DNA of 48,838 nt from JAUXFS01 sp050329575 (GCA_050329575.1 JBHJOP010000074.1:1-48838); one strand, 5' to 3'. Shown: positions 1 to 8,959, numbered from the stretch's first letter. The notes: generated by a model not told the origin, from the letters alone. Program-made: numbers and translations.

Positions 1-1
1 T

Positions 2-229
<228 letters not shown>

Positions 230-284
230 AAGCGTAATTCTGGCGGCCGGCGGTGGGCCGCGGTCAGGGAGTCGAGCAAAAGGG

Positions 285-593
<309 letters not shown>

Positions 594-606
594 GGGCGAG
601 GCGGCG

Positions 607-1359
607 ATGCGAACCGGACTGATCGCCCAGAAGCTGGGCATGTCGCGGCTGTTCGGCGACGGCGGCGCCCATGTGCCGGTGACCGTGCTGCGGATCGACG
701 GCTGCCAGGTGGTGGCGCAGCGGACTCCCGACAGGGACGGCTACGCCGCATTGCAGCTCGGGGCCGGGAGCGTCAAGGCCAAGCGCGTGAGCAAGCCGAT
801 GCGCGGCCATTTCGCCGCCGCGAAGGTGGAGCCGAAGCGCAAGGTGGTGGAGTTCCGCGTCGATCCCGAGGGCATGGTCGACGTCGGCGCCGAACTCACC
901 GCCGACCACTTCATCGCCGGCCAGTTCGTCGACGTCACCGGCACCTCGATCGGCAAGGGGTTCGCCGGCGGCATGAAGCGGCACGGCTTCCACGGCCTGC
1001 GGGCGACCCACGGCGTCTCGATCAGCCATCGCAGCCTTGGCTCGACCGGCGGCCGCCAGGACCCGGGCAAGGTGTTCAAGGGCAAGAAGATGGCCGGCCA
1101 CATGGGCGACCGGCGGGTCACCGTGCAGAACCTCGAGGTGATGCTGACCGATGCCGAGCGCGGTCTGATCATGATCAAGGGCGCCGTTCCCGGCTGCAAG
1201 GGCGGCTATGTGCTGGTCCGCGACGCGGCCAAGCGGTCGCGGCCGGACGGCGCGCCGGTTCCCGCCGGGCTGCGCGAGGCCTCGGCGGCGGCGGAACCGG
1301 CGGCGGCGGAACCAGTGGCGGGCGACGTCGCCGCGCCCCCGGCCGAGAGCAAGGAATAG
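607..1359 (+). CDS. rplC: 50S ribosomal protein L3 with extended C-terminal tail
   Basis: This 250-residue L3 is longer than the E. coli protein (about 209). It starts MRTGLIAQKLGMSRLF and holds the conserved core GFAGGMKRHGFHG, THGVSISHRSLGSTGGRQDPGK and GHMGDRRVT near residues 115-185. The last 35 or so residues are an Ala/Pro/Glu-rich tail (around AAAEPAAAEPV) with no core counterpart. Such low-complexity tails occur in other alphaproteobacterial L3 proteins. L3 is an early-assembly 23S rRNA-binding protein near the peptidyl transferase centre. It lies 13 bases after rpsJ. Confidence 0.97.
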   Translation: MRTGLIAQKLGMSRLFGDGGAHVPVTVLRIDGCQVVAQRTPDRDGYAALQLGAGSVKAKRVSKPMRGHFAAAKVEPKRKVVEFRVDPEGMVDVGAELTADHFIAGQFVDVTGTSIGKGFAGGMKRHGFHGLRATHGVSISHRSLGSTGGRQDPGKVFKGKKMAGHMGDRRVTVQNLEVMLTDAERGLIMIKGAVPGCKGGYVLVRDAAKRSRPDGAPVPAGLREASAAAEPAAAEPVAGDVAAPPAESKE

Positions 1360-1365
1360 ACTCCG

Positions 1366-1986
1366 ATGCAGTGGGACGTCGTCAACCTGGACAACGAGAA
1401 GGTCGGCACCGTCGAGCTCCCCGACGCGGTGTTCGGGACCGAGGTGCGGCGCGACATCCTGGCCCGCTGCGTCAACTGGCAGCTGGCCAAGCGGCGCGCC
1501 GGCACCCACAAGGTCAAGACCCGCGGCGAGGTGGCGCGCACCAGCAAGAAGCCGTTCCGCCAGAAGGGGACCGGGCGGGCGCGCCAGGGGTCGCTGAAGG
1601 GGCCGCACATGCGCGGCGGCGGCATCGCGTTCGGTCCGCAGCCGCGCGACCACGCCCATGCGCTGCCCAAGAAGGTGCGCCGCCTGGCGTTGAAGTCGGC
1701 GTTGTCGGCGAAGTGCGCCGAGGGCGCGCTGGTGGTCGTCGACAAGGCGGAGGTCGCGGAAGCGAAGACGCGCCTCGTTGCGCAGCGGGCGGCGGCGCTC
1801 GGATGGCGGCGGGCGCTGATCATCGACGGCGAGACGGTGGACGCCGGCTTCGCCCGCGCGGTGCGCAATCTCCCGGGGCTCGACGTGCTGCCGAGCATCG
1901 GCGCCAACGTCTACGACATCCTGCGCCACGACACCCTGGTGCTGACCCGCACCGCGGTCGACAAGCTGGTGGAGCGGCTGACATGA
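1366..1986 (+). CDS. rplD: 50S ribosomal protein L4
   Basis: This 206-residue L4 starts MQWDVVNLDNEKVGTVELPD. It contains the RNA-binding loop region around RTSKKPFRQKGTGRARQGS and the block GGIAFGPQPRDHAHALPKKVR. L4 lines the exit tunnel, and in gammaproteobacteria it autoregulates the S10 operon; no matching leader can be recognised here. An AAGGA ribosome-binding site at 1351-1355, inside the end of rplC, sets this start 10 bases downstream. The stop overlaps the rplW start in an ATGA. Confidence 0.97.
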   Translation: MQWDVVNLDNEKVGTVELPDAVFGTEVRRDILARCVNWQLAKRRAGTHKVKTRGEVARTSKKPFRQKGTGRARQGSLKGPHMRGGGIAFGPQPRDHAHALPKKVRRLALKSALSAKCAEGALVVVDKAEVAEAKTRLVAQRAAALGWRRALIIDGETVDAGFARAVRNLPGLDVLPSIGANVYDILRHDTLVLTRTAVDKLVERLT

Positions 1987-2309
1987 GCAAACCCTATCGC
2001 AAGCGGGTGGTGACCGTCAGCCGGCAGCGGCTGTTCGAGGTGCTGCGCCGTCCGGTGATCACCGAGAAGGCGACCCTGCTCTCGGAGCACAACCAGGTCG
2101 CGTTCCTGGTCGCCCCCGACGCCTCCAAGCCGGAGATCAAGGCGGCGGTCGAGGAGCTGTTCAAGGTCAAGGTGAAGGCGGTCAACACCCTGCGCCAGAA
2201 GGGCAAGGTGAAGCGGTCCCGCGGCGTTCTCGGCAAGCGGGCCGACACCAAGAAGGCGATGGTCACGCTGGAAGCGGGCCATTCCATCGACATCACAACG
2301 GGGCTCTGA
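1983..2309 (+). CDS. rplW: 50S ribosomal protein L23
   Basis: This 108-residue L23 starts MSKPYRKRVVTVSRQRLFEV and shows RRPVITEKATLLSEHNQVAF, the family signature, followed by KPEIKAAVEELFKVKVKAVN. L23 sits at the tunnel exit and docks trigger factor and the signal recognition particle. The ATG overlaps the rplD stop by four bases (ATGA), which suggests translational coupling. The N-terminus is a little longer than in E. coli; MSK is the only good start before the conserved region. Confidence 0.96.
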   Translation: MSKPYRKRVVTVSRQRLFEVLRRPVITEKATLLSEHNQVAFLVAPDASKPEIKAAVEELFKVKVKAVNTLRQKGKVKRSRGVLGKRADTKKAMVTLEAGHSIDITTGL

Positions 2310-2318
2310 GCGACGGCC

Positions 2319-3149
2319 ATGGCACTGAGACAGTACAAACCGACGACGCCGGGCCGGCGGGGCCTGGTTCTGGTCGACCGGTCGGCCCTCTGGAAGGGGA
2401 AGCCCGAGAAGGCGCTGACCGAGGGACTGCGCAAGTCGGGCGGGCGCAACAGCAACGGCCGGATCACCGCCCGTCGCCGCGGCGGCGGTCACAAGCGCCG
2501 CTATCGCCTCGTCGATTTCAAGCGTCGCAAGTTCGACGTCGTCGCCACCGTGCAACGCATCGAGTACGACCCCAACCGTACCGCCTTCATCGCCCTGGTC
2601 CGCTACGAGGACGGGGAGATCGCCTACATCCTGGCGCCGCAGCGGCTGGCGGTCGGCGACTCGGTGGTTGCCGGCCACAGCGTCGACATCAAGCCGGGCA
2701 ACGCGATGCCGCTGCAGAACATTCCGGTCGGCACCATCATCCACAACGTCGAGATGAAGATCGGCAAGGGCGGGCAGATCGCGCGGGCCGCCGGAACGTA
2801 TGCGCAGCTGGTCGGCAAGGACCAGGGCTATGCGCAGCTGCGGCTGCATTCGGGCGAGTTGCGGATGGTGCGGGCCGAATGCATGGCCACCGTCGGGGCG
2901 GTCTCCAACCCGGACCAGCAGAACGTCAAGCTCGGCAAGGCCGGGCGGACGCGGTGGCTGGGCAAGCGTCCGGCGGTGCGGGGTGTCGCCATGAACCCGG
3001 TCGACCATCCCCATGGCGGCGGCGAGGGGAAGACGTCGGGCGGGCGTCATCCGGTCACCCCGTGGGGCAAGCCGACCAAGGGCAAGCGCACCCGCAACAA
3101 CAAGAAGACGGATCCGCTGATCATGCGCCGCCGGCACAGCAAGAAGTAG
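2319..3149 (+). CDS. rplB: 50S ribosomal protein L2
   Basis: This 276-residue L2 is full length for the family. It begins MALRQYKPTTPGRRGLV and ends in a basic KKTDPLIMRRRHSKK. The C-terminal block MNPVDHPHGGGEGKTSGG, near residues 225-242, is the universal L2 motif next to the peptidyl transferase centre. The gene follows rplW by 9 bases, and its Shine-Dalgarno sequence is weak, as expected for a coupled gene inside the S10 operon. Confidence 0.98.
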   Translation: MALRQYKPTTPGRRGLVLVDRSALWKGKPEKALTEGLRKSGGRNSNGRITARRRGGGHKRRYRLVDFKRRKFDVVATVQRIEYDPNRTAFIALVRYEDGEIAYILAPQRLAVGDSVVAGHSVDIKPGNAMPLQNIPVGTIIHNVEMKIGKGGQIARAAGTYAQLVGKDQGYAQLRLHSGELRMVRAECMATVGAVSNPDQQNVKLGKAGRTRWLGKRPAVRGVAMNPVDHPHGGGEGKTSGGRHPVTPWGKPTKGKRTRNNKKTDPLIMRRRHSKK

Positions 3150-3168
3150 ACGCAAGGAGGTTCAAGGG

Positions 3169-3447
3169 GTGCCCCGTTCCGTTTGGAAAGGACCGTTCGT
3201 CGACGGCTTTCTGCTCAAGAAGGCCGAGAAGGTGCGCGCGTCGCGGCGCAACGAGGTGATCCGGATCTGGTCGCGTCGGTCGACCATCCTGCCGCAGTTC
3301 GTCGGCCTCACCTTCGGGGTCTACAACGGTCGCAAGTTCATTCCGGTGCTGGTGACGGAGAACATGATCGGCCACAAGTTCGGCGAGTTCTCGCCGACGC
3401 GGACGTTCTTCGGCCACTCCGGCGACAAGAAGGCGAAGAGGACCTGA
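3169..3447 (+). CDS. rpsS: 30S ribosomal protein S19 (GTG start)
   Basis: This 92-residue S19 starts with GTG and reads MPRSVWKGPFVDGFLLKK, the standard S19 N-terminus. It holds RRSTILPQFVGLTFGVYNGR and GHKFGEFSPTRTFFGH. A perfect AAGGAGG ribosome-binding site at 3154-3160, 8 bases before the GTG, decides the start. S19 binds 16S rRNA in the 30S head together with S13. Confidence 0.97.
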   Translation: MPRSVWKGPFVDGFLLKKAEKVRASRRNEVIRIWSRRSTILPQFVGLTFGVYNGRKFIPVLVTENMIGHKFGEFSPTRTFFGHSGDKKAKRT

Positions 3448-3449
3448 CG

Positions 3450-3830
3450 ATGGGCAAACGGCCGGCCGATCGCGCGCTCGCCGACAACGAGGCGATGGCG
3501 TTCGCGCGCTACCTGCGCGGCAGCCCCCAGAAGCTGAACCTGGTGGCGCAGAGCATTCGCGGCCTCAAGTGCGAGACCGCGCTCGCGGAGTTGCAGTTCT
3601 CGTCGCGGCGGGTCGCCGGCGAGGTGCGCAAGGTGCTGCAGTCGGCGATCGCCAATGCCGAGAACAACCATCAGCTGGATGTCGATCAGCTGTTCGTGGC
3701 GGAAGCGACGGTCGGCAAGACCGCGGTGATGAAGCGCTGGCGGGCACGGGCGCGCGGGCGGGTCGGCCGGATCCAGAAGCCGGTCAGCAATCTGCGCCTC
3801 GTGCTGCGCGAACGAGAGGAGATCGACTGA
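3450..3830 (+). CDS. rplV: 50S ribosomal protein L22
   Basis: This 126-residue L22 begins MGKRPADRALADNEAMAFAR. It shows the family core YLRGSPQKLNLVAQSIRG, VLQSAIANAENNHQLDVD and the basic beta-hairpin region RWRARARGRVGRIQKP that reaches into the exit tunnel. It begins two bases after the rpsS stop. Its own TGA shares its last base with the rpsC ATG. Confidence 0.97.
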   Translation: MGKRPADRALADNEAMAFARYLRGSPQKLNLVAQSIRGLKCETALAELQFSSRRVAGEVRKVLQSAIANAENNHQLDVDQLFVAEATVGKTAVMKRWRARARGRVGRIQKPVSNLRLVLREREEID

Positions 3831-4507
3831 TGGGTCAGAAGGTGAGCCCCGTCGGGTTTCGGATCGGGATCAACCGGACCTGGGACTCGCGCTGGTTCGC
3901 GGACAGCAACTACGCGAAGCTGCTGCACGAGGACCTGAAGATCCGGGAGTTCCTGCGCGCGCGGCTGGCGCAGGCCGGGGTGTCGCGAATCGTCATCGAG
4001 CGTCCGGCCAAGAAGGCCCGGATCTCGATCCACACCGCCCGCCCGGGGGTGGTGATCGGCAAGAAGGGCGCCGACATCGAGAAGCTTCGCAAGGATCTGG
4101 CGGCGATCACCAAGTCGGAGGTGCATCTCAACATCGTCGAGATCCGCAAGCCGGAGATCGATGCCCAGCTCGTGGCCGAGGGCATCGCCCAGCAGCTGGA
4201 GCGGCGGGTGTCGTCGCGGCGGGCGATGAAGCGGGCGGTGCAGTCGGCGATGCGGCTCGGCGCGCAGGGCATCCGCATCAACTGCGGCGGCCGCCTCGGC
4301 GGCGCCGAGATCGCCCGTTCGGTGTGGTATCGCGAGGGTCGGGTGCCGTTGCACACCCTGCGCGCGCACGTCGACTTCGGAATCGCCGAGGCCAAGACCA
4401 CCTACGGCGTCTGCGGCGTCAAGGTCTGGATCTACAAGGGCGACATCCTGGCGCACGATCCGATGGCGATGGACAAGCGTGCCATGGATCAGCAGGCGGC
4501 GCGTTGA
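3830..4507 (+). CDS. rpsC: 30S ribosomal protein S3
   Basis: This 225-residue S3 starts MGQKVSPVGFRIGINRTWDS. It contains the KH-domain signature PGVVIGKKGADIEKLRKDL near residues 73-91 and the C-terminal block GCGGRLGGAEIARSVWYREG in slightly varied form (it reads INCGGRLGG). S3 lines the mRNA entry channel and has helicase activity with S4 and S5. The ATG overlaps the rplV stop by one base. Confidence 0.98.
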   Translation: MGQKVSPVGFRIGINRTWDSRWFADSNYAKLLHEDLKIREFLRARLAQAGVSRIVIERPAKKARISIHTARPGVVIGKKGADIEKLRKDLAAITKSEVHLNIVEIRKPEIDAQLVAEGIAQQLERRVSSRRAMKRAVQSAMRLGAQGIRINCGGRLGGAEIARSVWYREGRVPLHTLRAHVDFGIAEAKTTYGVCGVKVWIYKGDILAHDPMAMDKRAMDQQAAR

Positions 4508-4544
4508 GCGGTCGATCGGCGGCGGGTGACAGAGGAAAGACGGC

Positions 4545-4964
4545 ATGCTCAGTCCGAAACGGGTCAGGTATCGCAAGCAGCACAAGGGCCGCATCCACGG
4601 CGCGGCGACGCGCGGCGCGGAGCTCAGCTTCGGGGCCTACGGGCTGAAGGCGATGAGGGCGGAGCGGATCACCGCCCGGCAGATCGAGGCGGCGCGCCGC
4701 GCGATCACCCGCCACATGCGGCGCACCGGCCGGGTGTGGATCCGGGTGTTCCCCGACGTCCCGGTCAGCACCAAGCCGGCCGAGGTGCGGATGGGCGGCG
4801 GCAAGGGATCGCCCGAGTACTGGGTCTGCCGCGTCAGGGCCGGGCGGATCCTGTTCGAGGTCGACGGGATCCCGCTGCCGCTGGCCCGGGAGGCGCTGGC
4901 GCTGGCGGCGGCGAAGCTGCCGATGCGGACCCGGTTCGTGTCGCGCGGCGGCGAGGAGGGCTGA
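4545..4964 (+). CDS. rplP: 50S ribosomal protein L16
   Basis: This 139-residue L16 starts MLSPKRVRYRKQHKGRIHG and shows the family patterns RTGRVWIRVFPDVPVSTKPA and MGGGKGSPEYWVCRV. L16 helps position the A-site tRNA. An AGAGGAAAGA ribosome-binding site precedes the ATG. The 37-base gap after rpsC is among the larger ones in this operon and carries no hairpin that I can see. Confidence 0.97.
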   Translation: MLSPKRVRYRKQHKGRIHGAATRGAELSFGAYGLKAMRAERITARQIEAARRAITRHMRRTGRVWIRVFPDVPVSTKPAEVRMGGGKGSPEYWVCRVRAGRILFEVDGIPLPLAREALALAAAKLPMRTRFVSRGGEEG

Positions 4965-4968
4965 GCGG

Positions 4969-5178
4969 ATGAAGGCGGCGGATCTGCGGCAGAAGAGCGA
5001 CGACGAGCTCCGCGACCAGCTGGTGCAGCTGAAGAAGGAGGCGTTCAACCTCCGCTTCCAGGCGGCGAGCGGCCAGCTCGAGAACTCCGCCCGCAAGCGG
5101 GTGGTCCGGCGGGCGATCGCCCGGGTGAAGACGATCTTGGCCGAGCGTCGGCGCCGCGCCGAGGCGAAGGCGGCCTGA
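4969..5178 (+). CDS. rpmC: 50S ribosomal protein L29
   Basis: This 69-residue helical protein reads MKAADLRQKSDDELRDQLVQ and then KKEAFNLRFQAASGQLEN, the L29 signature, ending in a basic RIKT-like segment (ARVKTILAERRRR). L29 sits beside L23 at the tunnel exit. A GAGGAGGG site at 4953-4960, within the end of rplP, gives a normal 8-base spacing to the ATG. Confidence 0.96.
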   Translation: MKAADLRQKSDDELRDQLVQLKKEAFNLRFQAASGQLENSARKRVVRRAIARVKTILAERRRRAEAKAA

Positions 5179-5191
5179 CGGAGGTAGAGCG

Positions 5192-5428
5192 ATGCCGAGG
5201 CGCGTGATGCAGGGAGTCGTGGTCAGCGACAAGGCCGACAAGACCGTGGTGGTGCGGGTCGAACGGCGGGTCATGCATCCCATCTACAAGAAGTTCATCA
5301 AGCGCTCGAAGCGCTATCTCGCCCACGACGAGACCAACGCGTTCAAGATCGGCGATACCGTCCGGATCCGCGAGTGCCGGCCGCTGTCGAAGCGCAAGTG
5401 CTGGGAAATCCTGGCGGACAACGGTTGA
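5192..5428 (+). CDS. rpsQ: 30S ribosomal protein S17
   Basis: This 78-residue OB-fold protein starts MPRRVMQGVVVSDKADKTVV and contains HPIYKKFIKRSKRYLAHDE and GDTVRIRECRPLSKRK, the S17 signature. It is a primary 16S rRNA binder. A GGAGGT site lies at about 5180-5185. The coding ends in a short LADNG tail, shorter than in some relatives. Confidence 0.97.
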   Translation: MPRRVMQGVVVSDKADKTVVVRVERRVMHPIYKKFIKRSKRYLAHDETNAFKIGDTVRIRECRPLSKRKCWEILADNG

Positions 5429-5459
5429 CTCCGGGCGGGGTCGGGCAAGGAAGACAACC

Positions 5460-5828
5460 ATGATCCAGGTCGAAACCAACTTGGACGTCGCCGACAACTC
5501 CGGGGCGAGGCGCGTCCAGTGCATCAAGGTGCTCGGCGGCTCGAAGCGGCGGTTCGCCAGCGTCGGCGACGTCATCGTCGTGTCGGTGAAGGACGCCATC
5601 CCGCGCGGTCGCGTCAAGAAGGGCGAAGTGATGAAGGCGGTGGTGGTGCGCACCGCCAAGGACTTGCACCGCCAGGACGGCTCGACGATCCGCTTCGATC
5701 GCAACGCCGCGGTGCTGCTCAACAAGCAGCTGGAGCCGGTCGGCACCCGCATCTTCGGCCCGGTGACCCGCGAGTTGCGGTCCAAGGGCTTCATGAAGAT
5801 CGTCTCGCTGGCGCCGGAGGTGCTGTGA
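5460..5828 (+). CDS. rplN: 50S ribosomal protein L14
   Basis: This 122-residue protein has exactly the family length. It starts MIQVETNLDVADNSGARRVQ and holds GDVIVVSVKDAIPRGRVKKG and RIFGPVTRELRSKGFMKIVS. L14 contacts 16S rRNA through bridge B8. Its TGA overlaps the rplX ATG by one base. It is the first gene of the classical spc operon, but there is no terminator or promoter separating it from rpsQ. Confidence 0.98.
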   Translation: MIQVETNLDVADNSGARRVQCIKVLGGSKRRFASVGDVIVVSVKDAIPRGRVKKGEVMKAVVVRTAKDLHRQDGSTIRFDRNAAVLLNKQLEPVGTRIFGPVTRELRSKGFMKIVSLAPEVL

Positions 5829-6151
5829 TGGGGATCCGGCTGAAGATCAGGAAGGGCGACCGGGTGATCGTGCTGACCGGGCGCAGCAAGGGCAAGATCG
5901 GCGAGGTGCTGAAGGTGCTGCCGAAGGAGAACCGGGCGATCGTGCAGGGCGTCAACACCGTCAAGCGCCACACCAAGCCGAAGCCGGGCTCGGCTGGCGG
6001 GATCGTCGAGCGCGAGGCGACGATCCACATCTCCAACATCGCCCATGTCGATCCTGCGGGCAGCGCGCCGACCCGGGTCGGGTATCGCTTTCTCGAGGAC
6101 GGCCGCAAGGTCCGGTTCGCGAAGCGATCGGGCGAGATGATCGACAAGTGA
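5828..6151 (+). CDS. rplX: 50S ribosomal protein L24
   Basis: This 107-residue KOW-domain protein reads MGIRLKIRKGDRVIVLTGRS, then KGKIGEVLKVLPKENRAIVQ and GVNTVKRHTKPKPGSAGGIV, the L24 hallmark. L24 is an assembly initiator for the 50S subunit. Its start codon overlaps the rplN stop, so the two are probably translationally coupled. Confidence 0.97.
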   Translation: MGIRLKIRKGDRVIVLTGRSKGKIGEVLKVLPKENRAIVQGVNTVKRHTKPKPGSAGGIVEREATIHISNIAHVDPAGSAPTRVGYRFLEDGRKVRFAKRSGEMIDK

Positions 6152-6164
6152 GGATGGACTGAGC

Positions 6165-6704
6165 ATGGCACGCTTGCGCGATCGCTACGTGACCGAGGTG
6201 CGGACGTCGCTGCAGGAGCAGTTCCGCTATCAGAACCCGATGGAGATTCCGCGACTGACGAAGATCGTGCTGAACATGGGGGTCGGCGAGGGCGTCCAGG
6301 ACCGCAAGAAGGTGGAGGCGGCCGCCGGCGATCTGGCGTTGATCTCCGGACAGAAGCCGGTCATCACCCGCGCCAAGAAGTCGATCGCCGCCTTCAAGGT
6401 CCGCGAGGGGATGCCGATCGGCTGCAAGGTGACGTTGCGGCGCGACCGCATGTACGAGTTCCTCGATCGCCTGGTCAACGTCGCCATGCCCCTGATCCGC
6501 GACTTCCGCGGCATCTCCGGCAAGAACTTCGACGGCCGCGGCAACTTCGCGGTGGGTTTCAAGGAGCAGATCGTTTTTCCGGAGATCAGCTACGACAAGG
6601 TGGACCAGATCCGCGGCCTCGACGTGGTGATCTGCACGACGGCCAAGACGGACGCGGAGGCGCGGGCCCTGCTCAAGGCGTTCGACATGCCGTTCGCCAA
6701 CTGA
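6165..6704 (+). CDS. rplE: 50S ribosomal protein L5
   Basis: This 179-residue L5 starts MARLRDRYVTEVRTSLQEQF. It contains IPRLTKIVLNMGVGEGVQD, GQKPVITRAKKSIAAFKVRE and the C-terminal EQIVFPEISYDKVDQIRGLD. L5 binds 5S rRNA and helps build the central protuberance. Length and start match the family. It lies 13 bases after rplX. Confidence 0.98.
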   Translation: MARLRDRYVTEVRTSLQEQFRYQNPMEIPRLTKIVLNMGVGEGVQDRKKVEAAAGDLALISGQKPVITRAKKSIAAFKVREGMPIGCKVTLRRDRMYEFLDRLVNVAMPLIRDFRGISGKNFDGRGNFAVGFKEQIVFPEISYDKVDQIRGLDVVICTTAKTDAEARALLKAFDMPFAN

Positions 6705-6726
6705 GCGGCCGACGGAGTGAGGACAG

Positions 6727-7032
6727 ATGGCTAAGAAGAGCATGATCGAGAAGAACAAGCGTCGGATGAGGCTGGTGGAGCGTGATGCCGCCAAGCGGCA
6801 GCGGCTGAAGGCGATGGCCAAGGATGCGGCGCTGACGCCGGAAGAGCGGTTCGCCGCCCGGCTGAAGCTGGCCAAGCTGCCGCGCAGCGCCTCGCCGGTA
6901 CGCGTCCGGCTGCGCTGTTCGCTCACCGGCCGTCCGCGCGGCAACTACCGCAAGTTCGGCATCTCGCGGATCGCGCTGCGGGAACTGGCGTCCAGCGGGC
7001 AGGTTCCCGGCGTCGTCAAGGCGAGCTGGTAG
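6727..7032 (+). CDS. rpsN: 30S ribosomal protein S14 (long, zinc-free type)
   Basis: This 101-residue S14 begins MAKKSMIEKNKRRMRLVERD and ends with GRPRGNYRKFGISRIALREL and GQVPGVVKASW. It is the long form without the CxxC zinc pair, which is normal for proteobacteria. The sequence GGAGTGAGGA gives a ribosome-binding site just upstream. It belongs to the 30S head. Confidence 0.97.
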   Translation: MAKKSMIEKNKRRMRLVERDAAKRQRLKAMAKDAALTPEERFAARLKLAKLPRSASPVRVRLRCSLTGRPRGNYRKFGISRIALRELASSGQVPGVVKASW

Positions 7033-7043
7033 GGGAGACGGCG

Positions 7044-7442
7044 ATGTCGATGACCGATCCTCTCGGCGATATGCTGACCCGCATCCGCAACGGCCAGCGG
7101 GCGGGAAAGACGTCGGTGGTGGCGCCGGCGTCGACCTTCCGCGCCGGCGTCCTCGACGTCCTCAAGCGGGAGGGCTACATTCGCAGCTTCTCGCAGATCG
7201 AGGTGCGTCCGGGCATCAAGGAGCTCAAGATCGAACTCAAGTATGTCGACGGCGAGCCGGTGATCCGGCAGATCAGCCGGGTCTCGAAGCCGGGACGGCG
7301 CGTCTACTCGAAGATCAAGGACCTCCCCCGGGTCTACAACGGCCTCGGTGTCGCCATTCTGTCGACGCCGCGCGGCGTGATCTCGGACGCCGAGGCGCGG
7401 GAAGCGAATGTCGGCGGCGAAGTGCTGTGCGAGGTGTTCTGA
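7044..7442 (+). CDS. rpsH: 30S ribosomal protein S8
   Basis: This 132-residue S8 starts MSMTDPLGDMLTRIRNGQRA. It shows VSKPGRRVYSKIKDLPRVYN and ILSTPRGVISDAEAREANVG, the C-terminal S8 signature. S8 binds the 16S central domain, and in E. coli it represses the spc operon by binding mRNA near rplE; no such site can be recognised here by eye. It lies 11 bases after rpsN. Confidence 0.98.
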   Translation: MSMTDPLGDMLTRIRNGQRAGKTSVVAPASTFRAGVLDVLKREGYIRSFSQIEVRPGIKELKIELKYVDGEPVIRQISRVSKPGRRVYSKIKDLPRVYNGLGVAILSTPRGVISDAEAREANVGGEVLCEVF

Positions 7443-7464
7443 GCGGGAGAGGGCGGAGACGACC

Positions 7465-7998
7465 ATGTCACGTGTTGGCAAGCATCCGATCGACGTGCCG
7501 AGCGGCGTCGACGTCGCCATCGCCGGGCGAACGCTGACCGCCAAGGGGCGGCTCGGTCGGCTGGAGGTGACGCTGATGCCCGAGGTCGAAGTGACCCGGG
7601 AGGGCTCGCAGCTGCGCGTCCGGCCGCGCGACGACGGCGGCCGCGCCCGCATGATGTGGGGCACCGCGCGCACCATCGTCGCCAATCTGGTGCACGGGGT
7701 CGACCAGGGCTTCTCCCGCAAGCTGGAGATCACCGGGGTCGGCTACCGGGCCCAGGTGCAGGGCAAGGACCTGGTGCTGAGCCTGGGCTACAGCCACGAG
7801 GTTCGCTATCCGATCCCGGAGGGCATCAAGATCGATTGCCCCGACCCGACCCACATCGCGGTCCACGGCGCCGGCCGCCAGCAGGTCGGTCAGGTCGCCG
7901 CCGAGATCCGCGCCTTTCGCCCGGTGGAGCCCTACAAGGGCAAGGGCATCCGTTACAGCGACGAAGTCGTGCTGCGCAAGGAAGGCAAGAAGAAGTAG
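7465..7998 (+). CDS. rplF: 50S ribosomal protein L6
   Basis: This 177-residue L6 starts MSRVGKHPIDVPSGVDVAIA. It contains the duplicated RNA-binding fold with ITGVGYRAQVQGKDLVLSLG and the C-terminal GRQQVGQVAAEIRAFRPVEP, YKGKGIRYSDEVV. The 22-base gap after rpsH carries a GGGAGAGGGCGGAGA site. An upstream in-frame start exists inside rpsH but would add a tail that L6 does not have. Confidence 0.97.
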   Translation: MSRVGKHPIDVPSGVDVAIAGRTLTAKGRLGRLEVTLMPEVEVTREGSQLRVRPRDDGGRARMMWGTARTIVANLVHGVDQGFSRKLEITGVGYRAQVQGKDLVLSLGYSHEVRYPIPEGIKIDCPDPTHIAVHGAGRQQVGQVAAEIRAFRPVEPYKGKGIRYSDEVVLRKEGKKK

Positions 7999-8001
7999 GC
8001 C

Positions 8002-8364
8002 ATGGCGAGAACGAAGGAACTGTTCACGCGCCGCAAGCGGCGCACCCGCTACCGGATCGGCCGTTCGGCCGCGGCCCGGCCGCGGCTGTCGGTGTTCCGA
8101 TCCAACAGGCACATCTACGCCCAGGTCATCGACGACCGCCAGCGGCGCACGGTGGCGTCCGCCTCCAGCCTCGAGGAGGCGCTGCGGACGGCGCTCCCGA
8201 ACGGCGCCGACGTGGATGCGGCCGGCAAGGTGGGCAAGCTGCTGGCCGAGCGGGCACTCGCCGCCGGAGTCACCGAGGTGATCTTCGACCGCGGCGGCTA
8301 TCGCTATCATGGCCGCGTCAAGGCCCTGGCCGAGGCCGCCCGCGAAGCGGGCCTGACGTTCTAG
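8002..8364 (+). CDS. rplR: 50S ribosomal protein L18
   Basis: This 120-residue L18 begins MARTKELFTRRKRRTRYRIG. It holds RPRLSVFRSNRHIYAQVIDD and the C-terminal FDRGGYRYHGRVKALAEAAR, both diagnostic. L18 binds 5S rRNA with L5. It starts three bases after the rplF stop. Confidence 0.97.
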   Translation: MARTKELFTRRKRRTRYRIGRSAAARPRLSVFRSNRHIYAQVIDDRQRRTVASASSLEEALRTALPNGADVDAAGKVGKLLAERALAAGVTEVIFDRGGYRYHGRVKALAEAAREAGLTF

Positions 8365-8376
8365 GGAGATCGAGAC

Positions 8377-8955
8377 ATGGCACGCAGACCATCGGGACGG
8401 CGGAGCGAGCGGGCGGCTCCCCCCACCACCGAGGAAACCGACCTGACCGACAAGCTGGTCCACATCAACCGCGTCGCCAAGGTGGTGAAGGGCGGTCGGC
8501 GCTTCTCGTTCGCGGCGCTGGTGGTGGTCGGCGACGGTCGCGGCCGGGTCGGCTACGGCACCGGAAAGGCGCGCGAGGTTCCGGAGGCGATCCGCAAGGC
8601 CACCGATCACGCCAAGCATTCGATGATCCGCATCCCGCTGCGAGACGGCCGGACCCTGCACCACGACGTGCAGGGCCACTACGGCGCCGGCCGGGTGGTG
8701 CTGCGCGCGGCGACGGCAGGGACCGGGGTCATCGCCGGCGGGCCGATGCGCGCGGTCTTCGAGACGATGGGCGTGCAGGACGTGGTCGCCAAGTCGATCG
8801 GTTCGGCGAACCCCCACAACATGGTCAAGGCGACGTTCGATGCCCTCAAGCACTGCGTGTCGCCGAAGGCGGTCGCGGTCAGGCGCGGCAAGAAGCCGAG
8901 CGAGATCATTGCCCGCCGCGGCGATGCCGGCGTCGCCGATCCGGGCAGGGCCTGA
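8377..8955 (+). CDS. rpsE: 30S ribosomal protein S5
   Basis: This 192-residue S5 has the signature KVVKGGRRFSFAALVVVGDG near residues 35-54, then GYGTGKAREVPEAIRKATDH and GSANPHNMVKATFDALK. S5 sits at the mRNA entry site and affects decoding fidelity. AGGGAGA precedes the ATG. The roughly 25-residue basic, acidic-mixed N-terminus is variable in the family. Confidence 0.97.
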   Translation: MARRPSGRRSERAAPPTTEETDLTDKLVHINRVAKVVKGGRRFSFAALVVVGDGRGRVGYGTGKAREVPEAIRKATDHAKHSMIRIPLRDGRTLHHDVQGHYGAGRVVLRAATAGTGVIAGGPMRAVFETMGVQDVVAKSIGSANPHNMVKATFDALKHCVSPKAVAVRRGKKPSEIIARRGDAGVADPGRA

Positions 8956-8959
8956 GGCG